Positions 52,713 through 61,063 of a stretch of 64,000 bases of DNA are shown piece by piece. This stretch comes from an uncultured Ulvibacter sp. (GTDB taxonomy: Bacteria > Bacteroidota > Bacteroidia > Flavobacteriales > Flavobacteriaceae), in assembly GCA_913063405.1 (NCBI GenBank), contig CAJXZB010000011.1, positions 1-64,000 on the forward strand, read 5' to 3'. The position numbers and the translations under genes are program-made. Each line of letters starts with the position of its first letter. Within the stretch, counting starts at the first letter, position 1. The notes beneath the pieces are model-generated. The model was given only the letters and a program-made list of their open reading frames with translations. It had not been told where the DNA came from and searched no databases.

Positions 52713-54302
52713 ATGTACATTTCAAATATACATCTGCCAGAAGGGCAAACACCGTCAAATGGAAAGACAAAACCATTTGTAAATTCATCTCTTCGCCTTA
52801 TTCAAAAAAAACTGGCAATAGGATCATCGAATGATGCATATGAAGTTGAAGCTGACCGTGTTGCGGACCAAGTGGTTGGAATGAATGAAAGTCAAATTAA
52901 CCAAACAAATCAAGCAGGCGCTTTAGTGCAGAGAAAATGTGCTGGTTGTTCTCAAGAGGAAGAAATTCAAAAGAAACCCATAGCCGATACGATCACTCCC
53001 CTAATTCAGATGTCTGGCACGAAATCGGCAGGTGAAGGAATGGCATCAGCCAGTCTTACACAACAAATAAATTCAAGTAAAGGAGGCGGTCATAGCATGG
53101 ATCAAGGGACCAAAGGTTTTATGGAAAGCCGTTTTGGAACAGATTTTTCAGCTGTTAAAATTCATACCAATAGTACAGCTGTACAAATGAGTCGTGACAT
53201 TAATGCACAGGCATTTGCAGTTGGAAATGATGTATACTTTAATGAGGGGAAATACAATCCTTCTAGCACTGCAGGAAAACATCTACTGGCGCATGAGTTA
53301 ACACATACCATACAACAAGGGGGTAAAGAAACTGGCATTCAAAAAGTGGCAGAACGGGGAGACCCTATACATGACCGGTTGGAAGAAGAGTACAGAAGGG
53401 ACCGAAGGATACCAGAAAATGTTCCAGTGTCCCATCATAGTAGAGAATATGGCTCTTGGCTGAATAATAACGTTGCTGCTTTAAATGCTTTTGATACGCA
53501 TCAACTTATGCCCAATCACCTTGTTATTCTGGATATTCAAAAACGGTTTCGTGGTATGACTTTGGAGCAACTCAACGATTATCGGGAAGAATACATTTTA
53601 AATGGAGCAAATAATACTCAAGTGGTTACTCATATTTCGAGTATCATGTTAGGAATGCCACTACAGGCTTGTACCGCAAAAGAACAAAAAGCTACCCAAC
53701 AAAGGGCTACTAGTATACTGGCAACCATACCTTCTGTGCTAGGCAAGGCCAATATTGCTATAACTCGATTGCATGGCGCTTGGATAAATAACAAAGGGTC
53801 CTTGTTAAAAGGTAAAAAGAAACTTACTGGTGAAGTATCGTGTGCTTTTAAGAGTAACTTTAACATTGATGAAAAGAATGCTGATTATGGCGTTGCACAT
53901 ATTAGGCTTATGTTTAGACTTCGACAGCTTAGAGGGCGGTTAAAACAGCCTATCGCATTCTCATGTAAGGCTATCAACGACCCAGTTTGCCTGTCAGGAA
54001 AGGGACTTGATGCAGATGGATACGTTGTAAACCATAAAAGTCCTATCCATCTTTGTCACGGATTTAGAAACAGTGGAGAATTAAATCATCAAACCGCAAT
54101 AATTATTCACGAGGTTTTCCATTTGCTATCCGGAGTGAAAGATAAAGGGGGATATTCTCCCTTAGGTGCGCATCTCATGACTTGTAGTAAGGGCTTGAAA
54201 TTTTCAGCAAACCACAATCAACTATTAGGGTCTGCAGATTCCCTTGCTGGATTCCTATTGCATATCGATCAAACTAACCCTCGAGATCTTAAAGTGCGAT
54301 GA
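52713..54302 (+). CDS. DUF4157 eCIS cargo 2 with putative zincin domain
   Basis: 529 residues. Shared N-terminus: QKKLAIGSSNDAYEVEADRV (31-50), QRKCAGCSQEEE (73-84), DUF4157 with HELTH (194-198). A ~110-residue linker follows. The C-terminal domain (~315-529) has IHLCHG, then HEVFH (466-470), GVKDKGGY (474-481) and SADSLAGF (507-514). It parallels the first cargo (IHLC ... IIHE-x-x-H ... G-x-x-D ... ADS). The Tyr of GTxDxxY is displaced by one residue here, so the Asp-zincin call is less certain. Stop overlaps the next start by 4 bp. Confidence 0.78.
   Translation: MYISNIHLPEGQTPSNGKTKPFVNSSLRLIQKKLAIGSSNDAYEVEADRVADQVVGMNESQINQTNQAGALVQRKCAGCSQEEEIQKKPIADTITPLIQMSGTKSAGEGMASASLTQQINSSKGGGHSMDQGTKGFMESRFGTDFSAVKIHTNSTAVQMSRDINAQAFAVGNDVYFNEGKYNPSSTAGKHLLAHELTHTIQQGGKETGIQKVAERGDPIHDRLEEEYRRDRRIPENVPVSHHSREYGSWLNNNVAALNAFDTHQLMPNHLVILDIQKRFRGMTLEQLNDYREEYILNGANNTQVVTHISSIMLGMPLQACTAKEQKATQQRATSILATIPSVLGKANIAITRLHGAWINNKGSLLKGKKKLTGEVSCAFKSNFNIDEKNADYGVAHIRLMFRLRQLRGRLKQPIAFSCKAINDPVCLSGKGLDADGYVVNHKSPIHLCHGFRNSGELNHQTAIIIHEVFHLLSGVKDKGGYSPLGAHLMTCSKGLKFSANHNQLLGSADSLAGFLLHIDQTNPRDLKVR
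52800..52884 (+). repeat. 85-bp perfect direct repeat, copy 2
   Basis: Same 85 bases as 51651-51735, in the same reading phase. Outside it the two genes diverge to the usual paralogue level, pointing to recent gene conversion or recombination. Confidence 0.9.
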
Positions 54303-56107
54303 CATTAATGACCCAAACATTTAAAGCAAGACAAAAACCTGCAACACAAACGTTTGTAGAGCGTACTCCTGTTATTCAAACGAAATTAAATATTGGTAAA
54401 TCCAATGATAAGTTTGAACAAGAAGCTGATACTATGGCCGATAAAGTGATTGGGATGTCTAACATGCAAGTGCATAAGGAAACACAAACCAGGGCATTGG
54501 TTCAGAGAAAATGTTCTGCTTGTTCGCAAGAGGAAGAAATTCAAAAGAAATCAATAGCCGATAAGATCACTCCATTAATTCAGATGTCTCGCACGGATTC
54601 TGGAGGTAAAGGAATAGCGTCAACTAGTCTTACACAGCAAATAAATTCAAGTAAGGGAGGCGGTCATAGCATGGATCGAGGTACAAGTGGTTTTATGGAG
54701 AATCGTTTCGGAACTGATTTTTCAGCTGTAAAAATTCATACCGATAGCACGGCTATACAATTAAGTCGTGATCTCGATGCTCAGGCATTTACCGTAGGGA
54801 ATGATGTTTATTTTAATGAGGGAAAATACAATCCATCCTCTACATCGGGGAAGCATTTACTGGCTCATGAGTTGACTCATACCATTCAACAAAAAGGGAC
54901 GAAGGGTATTCAACGTTTCGCATCCTGTGGAACCGCAGAATCATGTCCTTCCAGAGATACAGGAGAACGAACAAGAGCCCGAACTGGTAGTATGGTAGCC
55001 GTTCCACGTATCGGTGGAGAGACGGGAATCGTGGTGACAAACTTTGATGTCAACAGTGCAAGTATAAAATCGACACTTGAACACAGTCCCACGTGGAGTT
55101 TTTTTACCTCGAAAATGGGAACACATACTAACCTCACCTTTGAGGTATTGGGGTTTACGGATTGCCAAGGGGATGAATCGCTAAATCTGGATTTAAGAGC
55201 CCGCAGGGCGGAAGCGGTATATAGTGCTCTTCCAACTGCTGCACAATCTAGAATATCACGACGTCACGCAGCACCCATTGAAGATTGTGCTTATAGCAAT
55301 TCTTCCGAATTCGGTAGGAAAACAAACCGTTCGGCGGTCATAAGACTCATTGAGTCGACTTATGATTTTGAAGATGAATCTGTAGAAGGAGATCCATGTG
55401 CCAATCAAACTTTTACGGGATTGTCCTGTGACGACCCAACATTTTGTACACCCTATGCATCGAGAGCGGAAATTAGAGCAGCAAAAAGCTACCTGTTGGG
55501 AACATTTGTCCCGCTATTAGAAGGATATTTCGGCTCTGAAGTAGGAGACCTATGGAGAAGATATCTTTCTAGAAAAAGAGGTGATAGTCTAAGACCGGTG
55601 GTATTTGATTCTTCATCCAGTAGTATTTATAGATCGTTTAGTTGGAACAATCAAATTATCGATGAAGTGGATAATGTACTCGATTTAATTGCGAGTAGAT
55701 TGGGTCGGGGTTATGGGAATGTAACACAGCCATTGAACAACTTCATCAGTAATTCGGAAAAGAGACTTTTCACGAATTTTTCAAACCCATTTACCATTCC
55801 CGGTAATATTGCCGGAGGAATAAGCGGTAGCGATGCCGGAAGGGATAGTAGAAGAATTACTTGGGGGCGTGTTTCTTTCGATATTACCGAATTACCATTT
55901 GGAAATAAAATGGTGGAGATTGAAGCCTTTGTCAATTTTGAAGTGAAGGATGCCATCGATTTCTGTCCTGGTGGCTGTGGAGCAATATTAGAGCAATCAC
56001 TGGCAACTATTCAAATGAGTAGACTCGAAGCAAGCTGTGAGGCCTATGATACACCTTATGTTGTGAGGTTCCCAGGACCGAGAAGGACTAAAACGGTTTT
56101 TGATTAA
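54299..56107 (+). CDS. DUF4157 eCIS cargo 3 with OmpA-like domain
   Basis: 602 residues. Shared module: VIQTKLNIGKSNDKFEQEAD (25-44), QRKCSACSQEEE, DUF4157 with HELTH (190-194). Residues ~235-350 look OmpA-like: FDVNSASIKSTLEH, FEVLGFTDCQGDESLNLDLR and ARRAEAVYSAL. This fold usually binds peptidoglycan. The remainder (~360-602) is unknown, with CxxC-like pairs (DPCANQTFTGLSCDDP, DFCPGGCGA). The cargo may act at or anchor to a cell wall, or the OmpA-like part may help packing. Two alternative starts (54299 and 54308) are equally good. Confidence 0.8.
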   Translation: MTLMTQTFKARQKPATQTFVERTPVIQTKLNIGKSNDKFEQEADTMADKVIGMSNMQVHKETQTRALVQRKCSACSQEEEIQKKSIADKITPLIQMSRTDSGGKGIASTSLTQQINSSKGGGHSMDRGTSGFMENRFGTDFSAVKIHTDSTAIQLSRDLDAQAFTVGNDVYFNEGKYNPSSTSGKHLLAHELTHTIQQKGTKGIQRFASCGTAESCPSRDTGERTRARTGSMVAVPRIGGETGIVVTNFDVNSASIKSTLEHSPTWSFFTSKMGTHTNLTFEVLGFTDCQGDESLNLDLRARRAEAVYSALPTAAQSRISRRHAAPIEDCAYSNSSEFGRKTNRSAVIRLIESTYDFEDESVEGDPCANQTFTGLSCDDPTFCTPYASRAEIRAAKSYLLGTFVPLLEGYFGSEVGDLWRRYLSRKRGDSLRPVVFDSSSSSIYRSFSWNNQIIDEVDNVLDLIASRLGRGYGNVTQPLNNFISNSEKRLFTNFSNPFTIPGNIAGGISGSDAGRDSRRITWGRVSFDITELPFGNKMVEIEAFVNFEVKDAIDFCPGGCGAILEQSLATIQMSRLEASCEAYDTPYVVRFPGPRRTKTVFD

Positions 56108-56131
56108 TGCAAAGGATAAACGCTTAAAAGA

Positions 56132-59100
56132 ATGCAGACAACAATTCAGGAACATACCACCCAATCTAAAACCCAGGCGAAAACCTTTGTGGCTCCTGTT
56201 CCTGTAGTTCAAAAAAAAATCAAGGAAGATGCCCAAATTGATCAAAAAGAAGCAGTAACCGAAAAAGCAGTAACTCAAAAAACTACTTTTGACGGAATTC
56301 CTAATGGGAATGATCAAAATACCCCAAGAATAAGTACAGGTGCTCTTATTCAAAGAAAATGTGCCGATTGCGGAGACGAAGAGCAAGAGCCTGAACAAGA
56401 AAGAGTAAACATACAGACCAAGAAGAAAACCCATGGTGGGTCATTACGCTCTCTGGTGCAAACTAAACTGGCAATAGGACAAGTAGACGATAAGTATGAA
56501 AAGGAGGCGGACTATATAGCAGATAATGTGGTGCAAATGGATGCTGAAAATACTGTTCAAACCAAATTAAATTCGAGCGGTTCTTTGGTGCAATTAAAAT
56601 GCAAGGCTTGCGAAGAATATCCCCCAAAACTTCAGCTAAAGGCAGAACAAAAAGGGAGTACAGAATATGCTTCAGATAGTTTAACCGAAACATTATCTTC
56701 TCGTGCTGGGTCCGGCAATAGTATAGAGACTACACTGCAAACAGATTTAGGAAGTAAAATGGGAGTCGATTTTGGCAATGTACAAATCCATACCGATAGT
56801 AAAGCTGTAGCTATGAATGAGGAGTTGGGTGCACACGCTTTTACCCATGGCGCCGATATTTACTTTAACAGAGGCATGTATAACCCCAATACCAAGCAAG
56901 GAAAACATTTATTGGTTCATGAGCTTACCCATGTGATTCAGCAAACGGGTAGTTTGCAAGCCTTTAGACCTCCTCAAATACAAAAGTTTGATGCCCATGA
57001 TGAAATACAAGAAAAGCTAAGAGCTAAAGATTCGGAGCTTATTACAGAAGCTCCTATACCAGGTGGACAAACTACGGGTAAAGGATTTACAAAGTTTGGT
57101 TATGCGGACCTTTATAAAAGTAAAACCCCTGCAGGAGTATTTTCAGGGATTTATGGGGCCAAACATCGAACAGAAGTTGATGAAGACACACAGATAACCA
57201 CCGAAAAGTATGCCTATAAAAATGTAAGTAGTAAGGCTTTACTGCACACCCCAAAAGGCACATTTACGAAGGCTCCAGAAATCACGCACAGCGCAGTTTC
57301 TGTGTATGAAATGAGCGATGGAAGTAAAAAATACTTTAAGGGAACAACAGAAGTTCCAGAGACTTCCAAAGGAACACTCATTACAGGTGGATTCCCGAGC
57401 GAGTTTTTTGTTGGAGACATTAAGAAAGGAGACGATAATTTAACCCTTGCAAAAGTACAAATCTCTAATTATAAAAAAGGATTTCGCGATTTTACAAAAG
57501 ATGCAAACCGTCATTTTGGAATATCTCAGACACAAGAAGGTGAGGGTTTAACTGATTTAAAAATTCCCGATGGATTAAATTATGCAGAATTTAATACCCA
57601 AAATGCCACCCTTGGTGATGGTAATTTAACCAACCAAACCAGTACTTATAATAGGCGTTATTGGTTATATCCTCATAGATCTGAGGGGATTTACCTCTAC
57701 ATTTGGCTGCCTCATCCTTGGACTAATTATGTTCCTAAATTTCAACGAAAAGGAAAGGACGTTATTGATGAATTAGACGAACTCAACAAACGATTTAAAG
57801 TAAAAGGTAAAAAGCCTACGAAGAGTATAGACACCAAAAGAAAAACAGTCAACCCTAAGCCTAAAGCACTTCCTATAACTCAGAAGAAGGGAAAAAAGGG
57901 TATTCAGAAAAAAGATACTGACTGGAAAAAACATCGTACAGAATACGTAAAGGCTAGAAAAAAGTGGAAAACAGATTATGGTAATAAATACCTGAAAAAT
58001 AAAGACATCGATAAAGTTGTTGAGAGTAAAGTAGACTTTGATAAAAGAGTAGGGATTTCCAAAACAGCACATGGAGATTTTGGTAAAGTCACAAAACAAT
58101 TTAATAGAATAGAATTTTGGGCTAGCTATAAAGGACAAGCCTTGGGAGAGCTAAGATTTTTGCTTGGAGATAAGTTTGACATCCTTGCGGACAAGTTCGA
58201 GGGGATGAAAGAACGCACAAAAAAGACCCGTGCAAAAGCCAATAAATTATCGGGCTCCATGTCGTTTGGGTGGAAGAAAAAAGTGATAGGGCTTCTTATG
58301 AAAGGGTTTAAGGCCGGGTTCTCTTTATTTATTGCAGAAACATTTGCCGTGTTTTCTGCCTGCATAGGAGGTATGATCGACAAGTTCCAGGATGGATTCT
58401 CTGAGATGGAAGAAATGGAACAAATGCTTGCCGAACTTGAAAAGTTGCAAACAGAAATTGAAACTTTAATCAATGAAGTTACGACCAAGTACGATGCTCA
58501 AATGAAACTTTACGAAGAAATCCTTGTTAAAATGGAGGATATTAAGTTTTATGCAGAGATTTTAAGTACGGCAGAAACCCTTATTCGTATTGGAGTACAA
58601 GTAGTAAGTTGTTTATCTCCGCCAGCGTTAGGTTGCCTCTGGGGTCTCGTTGCTCAAATAGGACTGGAAGCAGCGTTAAGTTTGGTCATGGGAACGCAGT
58701 GGTTTGAAGATGAGTTTATGAAACCTTTAGTCAAAAAGTTGATCGATAATTTTTTGAAAGATGATATTCTAGCTTTTATGAACAAGCTATTTACTGATAT
58801 TGGATTGGGAGATTATATTAAAGATGTCGATGCTTGTAAAGTAAGTCCCGCTGCTTCAGGAGGTGGAGGAGGCGTCCAGAGCTGGTACATTGGTAACCCT
58901 ACAATACCTCCGTCAAGATACAAAAGCCATGCAGCACTTTGGGAGGCAAAAAATAAAAGCACGATTCTCGGTGAGATTACAACCGCCTTTAGTCAAGGGA
59001 CGACTGGGAAGAAAGTAACGGACAGTGACATAGAGGAGTTTATGAAGACGGCGCAGGACAAAAAAATGAAAATAGAAGACTTCAAAGCTATTGTAAAAGA

Positions 59101-59527
59101 CGGTGAAGTAGGAGATAATAAGTTTAACTTGGATACTGTAAAAGGTAGCATAGATGGGTATGGTGCGGAAGGAGATACAGCTGGGGATGGTACAAGTGAT
59201 GCTGTTTTAATCGACGCGAGTAAAGTTGCTAATGATGACGATACTGCTGGTAGTACAGAAGACTCCAAAGGAAGAATGAGAGTACAGGCTGAAAGTTCAC
59301 ATACTAAAGGTAGCAAGCCTAATCTTACTATTTTTATATTTGAAGGGGATAATCATATTGCAACAGCAGTGAACGTGCCTTCTGAAGTTACCAAAAGAAA
59401 ATGGTTTCCTTCAGACCAGAATAGAAAAAAACTACAGATTTATTACTTTATCCCTAAAAAAATTCCTTTGGTAAAAGGGTATTTTATTAGTAAAGGAAGA
59501 ACCATTAGAGGTTATGCAAAACCATAA
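56132..59527 (+). CDS. DUF4157 eCIS cargo 4, large, with hydrophobic and coiled-coil C-terminus
   Basis: 1131 residues, the largest cargo. The leader module is present twice: VPVVQKKI ... QRKCADCGDEEQ (24-84) and LVQTKLAIGQVDDKYEKEAD ... QLKCKACEEYPPK (108-166). DUF4157 ends with HELTH (263-267). Residues ~280-560 are beta-rich and unknown (YLYIWLPHPWTNYVP); ~575-660 is very basic. Then come a hydrophobic stretch (~727-750, GFSLFIAETFAVFSACIGG), a coiled coil (~756-805) and a second hydrophobic stretch (~818-856). The tail after a Gly-rich linker (~910) is unknown. This layout suggests a pore-former or membrane-delivered toxin, by inference only. Confidence 0.78.
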   Translation: MQTTIQEHTTQSKTQAKTFVAPVPVVQKKIKEDAQIDQKEAVTEKAVTQKTTFDGIPNGNDQNTPRISTGALIQRKCADCGDEEQEPEQERVNIQTKKKTHGGSLRSLVQTKLAIGQVDDKYEKEADYIADNVVQMDAENTVQTKLNSSGSLVQLKCKACEEYPPKLQLKAEQKGSTEYASDSLTETLSSRAGSGNSIETTLQTDLGSKMGVDFGNVQIHTDSKAVAMNEELGAHAFTHGADIYFNRGMYNPNTKQGKHLLVHELTHVIQQTGSLQAFRPPQIQKFDAHDEIQEKLRAKDSELITEAPIPGGQTTGKGFTKFGYADLYKSKTPAGVFSGIYGAKHRTEVDEDTQITTEKYAYKNVSSKALLHTPKGTFTKAPEITHSAVSVYEMSDGSKKYFKGTTEVPETSKGTLITGGFPSEFFVGDIKKGDDNLTLAKVQISNYKKGFRDFTKDANRHFGISQTQEGEGLTDLKIPDGLNYAEFNTQNATLGDGNLTNQTSTYNRRYWLYPHRSEGIYLYIWLPHPWTNYVPKFQRKGKDVIDELDELNKRFKVKGKKPTKSIDTKRKTVNPKPKALPITQKKGKKGIQKKDTDWKKHRTEYVKARKKWKTDYGNKYLKNKDIDKVVESKVDFDKRVGISKTAHGDFGKVTKQFNRIEFWASYKGQALGELRFLLGDKFDILADKFEGMKERTKKTRAKANKLSGSMSFGWKKKVIGLLMKGFKAGFSLFIAETFAVFSACIGGMIDKFQDGFSEMEEMEQMLAELEKLQTEIETLINEVTTKYDAQMKLYEEILVKMEDIKFYAEILSTAETLIRIGVQVVSCLSPPALGCLWGLVAQIGLEAALSLVMGTQWFEDEFMKPLVKKLIDNFLKDDILAFMNKLFTDIGLGDYIKDVDACKVSPAASGGGGGVQSWYIGNPTIPPSRYKSHAALWEAKNKSTILGEITTAFSQGTTGKKVTDSDIEEFMKTAQDKKMKIEDFKAIVKDGEVGDNKFNLDTVKGSIDGYGAEGDTAGDGTSDAVLIDASKVANDDDTAGSTEDSKGRMRVQAESSHTKGSKPNLTIFIFEGDNHIATAVNVPSEVTKRKWFPSDQNRKKLQIYYFIPKKIPLVKGYFISKGRTIRGYAKP

Positions 59528-60818
59528 AAACAAATCATTCGAATATTTATACTTCGCAACAAGTGTCGATGATTTTACTAAGGCCTATAGAATGCTCATC
59601 GAATCTGTAAAGTGTAACAAAATAGAACCCTTTCCAACCAATTTTTCGTTGGTAAATTTAATTTGTGAACCAATAGATGATTGGACATTTATTGAGATCC
59701 CAAATACACAACATCCTTTCTTAAATAATCAACATCTGGATTTCGTAGCAATTCCTCCACTACCCTATGGAACCTATACTTCGTCCGTTTCGAAACAGCT
59801 AATCCTTGGAATAGAAAATTACTTATTCCTAGCCATGGTAACAATTACCGATGATTATACATTCTCTCTGGAATCGGGATTGGTTAGACGTGCGGAACGG
59901 CTCAAAATAGAAATAAAAAAAGAACTTCAAAAAATAATCACATATTATCAACGAACAAATGAAATGAGCAGATGGGATATTGAACAAGCATGTAATGATA
60001 TGAGCTTATTTAGTGAGTATGAAGAATTTTTACCACCATTTGAGATATCATCTTTTAAAGTTTCCGAAAAGAAAGATGAAGTTTTGGATTTAGATTATAC
60101 TCGAGTTGAAATGATAAACTCTTCTAATGTGATATTGAGAACTGAAACCAAAATGATACATTTCTCTTTTGAAGAAGGAATAAAAAAGAATTATTCTGTT
60201 TCTCATCTGCAATTTAATTCTATCAAAAAAGAAGTGATAGAGTTCTATAATAAGGACGGGTTTTTAGAATATCAATGGCTAACTCAAAACTGGAGCGATC
60301 GGTTTGACGCTGCCAGACCTCGAATCCTGATCCAATCAGATGAGGAGATAGACACTATTGTTCACCTTAACAAAAAAGTCATAATTAAACCATATGGGAT
60401 ATACAATGGCGTAAAAGTAAAAACCAAAGATATTTCTGGAGAATTTGCCTTATACATGGATAAAGAAACCTGTGGAGGAATTTATGACCTAAATTCAGGG
60501 TATATTGTGGTTGATACTTACGAAATAAAATGGGATCAAACTATAAACGTTGAAATACCCTATAAAAACAAAGAAGAAACACTTTTAATAAGTAAAGCTG
60601 CGGCCTGCTGGGTAGGCACTAATAATTACCAGTTAATTGCATACGGAAGGGTATTCAAAGATAATAAGTGCATGGCTATTCTTAATTCGAATATAATGCT
60701 TTCGAGTTATTCCGTGGATGGAAAACAACTTTTCCTTGCAGATCAAAAAACCTTTTACTTATTGGAGACAGAAAACTACACAGTATTAAATAGTGTTGTC
60801 ATTGCGAATTTATTATAA
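59514..60818 (+). CDS. unknown 434-residue protein coupled to cargo 4
   Basis: No DUF4157 module, no signal peptide, no known family. The N-terminal ~190 residues are mostly helical (SVDDFTKAYRMLIESVKCNK; RRAERLKIEIKKELQKIITY). The rest is beta-rich with repeated strands (VIIKPYGIYNGVKVKTKDIS, KQLFLADQKTFYLLETENYT) that could be part of a propeller or jelly roll. It begins 14 bp inside the end of cargo 4, so they are made together. A loading chaperone, a partner subunit or an immunity-type protein are all possible. Confidence 0.6.
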   Translation: MQNHKNKSFEYLYFATSVDDFTKAYRMLIESVKCNKIEPFPTNFSLVNLICEPIDDWTFIEIPNTQHPFLNNQHLDFVAIPPLPYGTYTSSVSKQLILGIENYLFLAMVTITDDYTFSLESGLVRRAERLKIEIKKELQKIITYYQRTNEMSRWDIEQACNDMSLFSEYEEFLPPFEISSFKVSEKKDEVLDLDYTRVEMINSSNVILRTETKMIHFSFEEGIKKNYSVSHLQFNSIKKEVIEFYNKDGFLEYQWLTQNWSDRFDAARPRILIQSDEEIDTIVHLNKKVIIKPYGIYNGVKVKTKDISGEFALYMDKETCGGIYDLNSGYIVVDTYEIKWDQTINVEIPYKNKEETLLISKAAACWVGTNNYQLIAYGRVFKDNKCMAILNSNIMLSSYSVDGKQLFLADQKTFYLLETENYTVLNSVVIANLL

Positions 60819-60830
60819 AACAATATAATT

Positions 60831-61019
60831 ATGCCATTTCAAAAACTTAAAACATATATTCTTCAACAGGTTGGAAAAAAAGACAAAACCGAGGTCTGTG
60901 ATTTTCGAAATACCTTTTCGGAAGTTACCGAACATGAAACCACTCAAAACAATGGGGTAATATTCCTCATGGCTTTGGCACCCTGCGTAATTCCTAGATT
61001 TTATGACGAAAATATTTAG
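60831..61019 (+). pseudogene. 5' scar of an eCIS AAA+ ATPase gene
   Basis: 62 codons that align from the first residue to the N-terminus of the intact ATPase at 62751 (MPFQKLKTYILQQV, DFRNTFSEVT, FYDE). By hand count, about 43 of 62 positions are identical. The frame then ends in ENI-stop where the intact gene continues ILKELYPDGG. Walker motifs are lost. The next cargo gene starts 44 bases later. Either a broken duplicate, or a short stand-alone N-domain. Confidence 0.75.
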
Positions 61020-61063
61020 GATACTAGTGAACTTTCGGAACACTGATTAGAAATTGAAATAGG

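Noticed and set aside
60813-61043. Minus-strand ORF over the ATPase scar
   Set aside because: Antisense to a plus-strand frame that aligns with the intact ATPase N-terminus.
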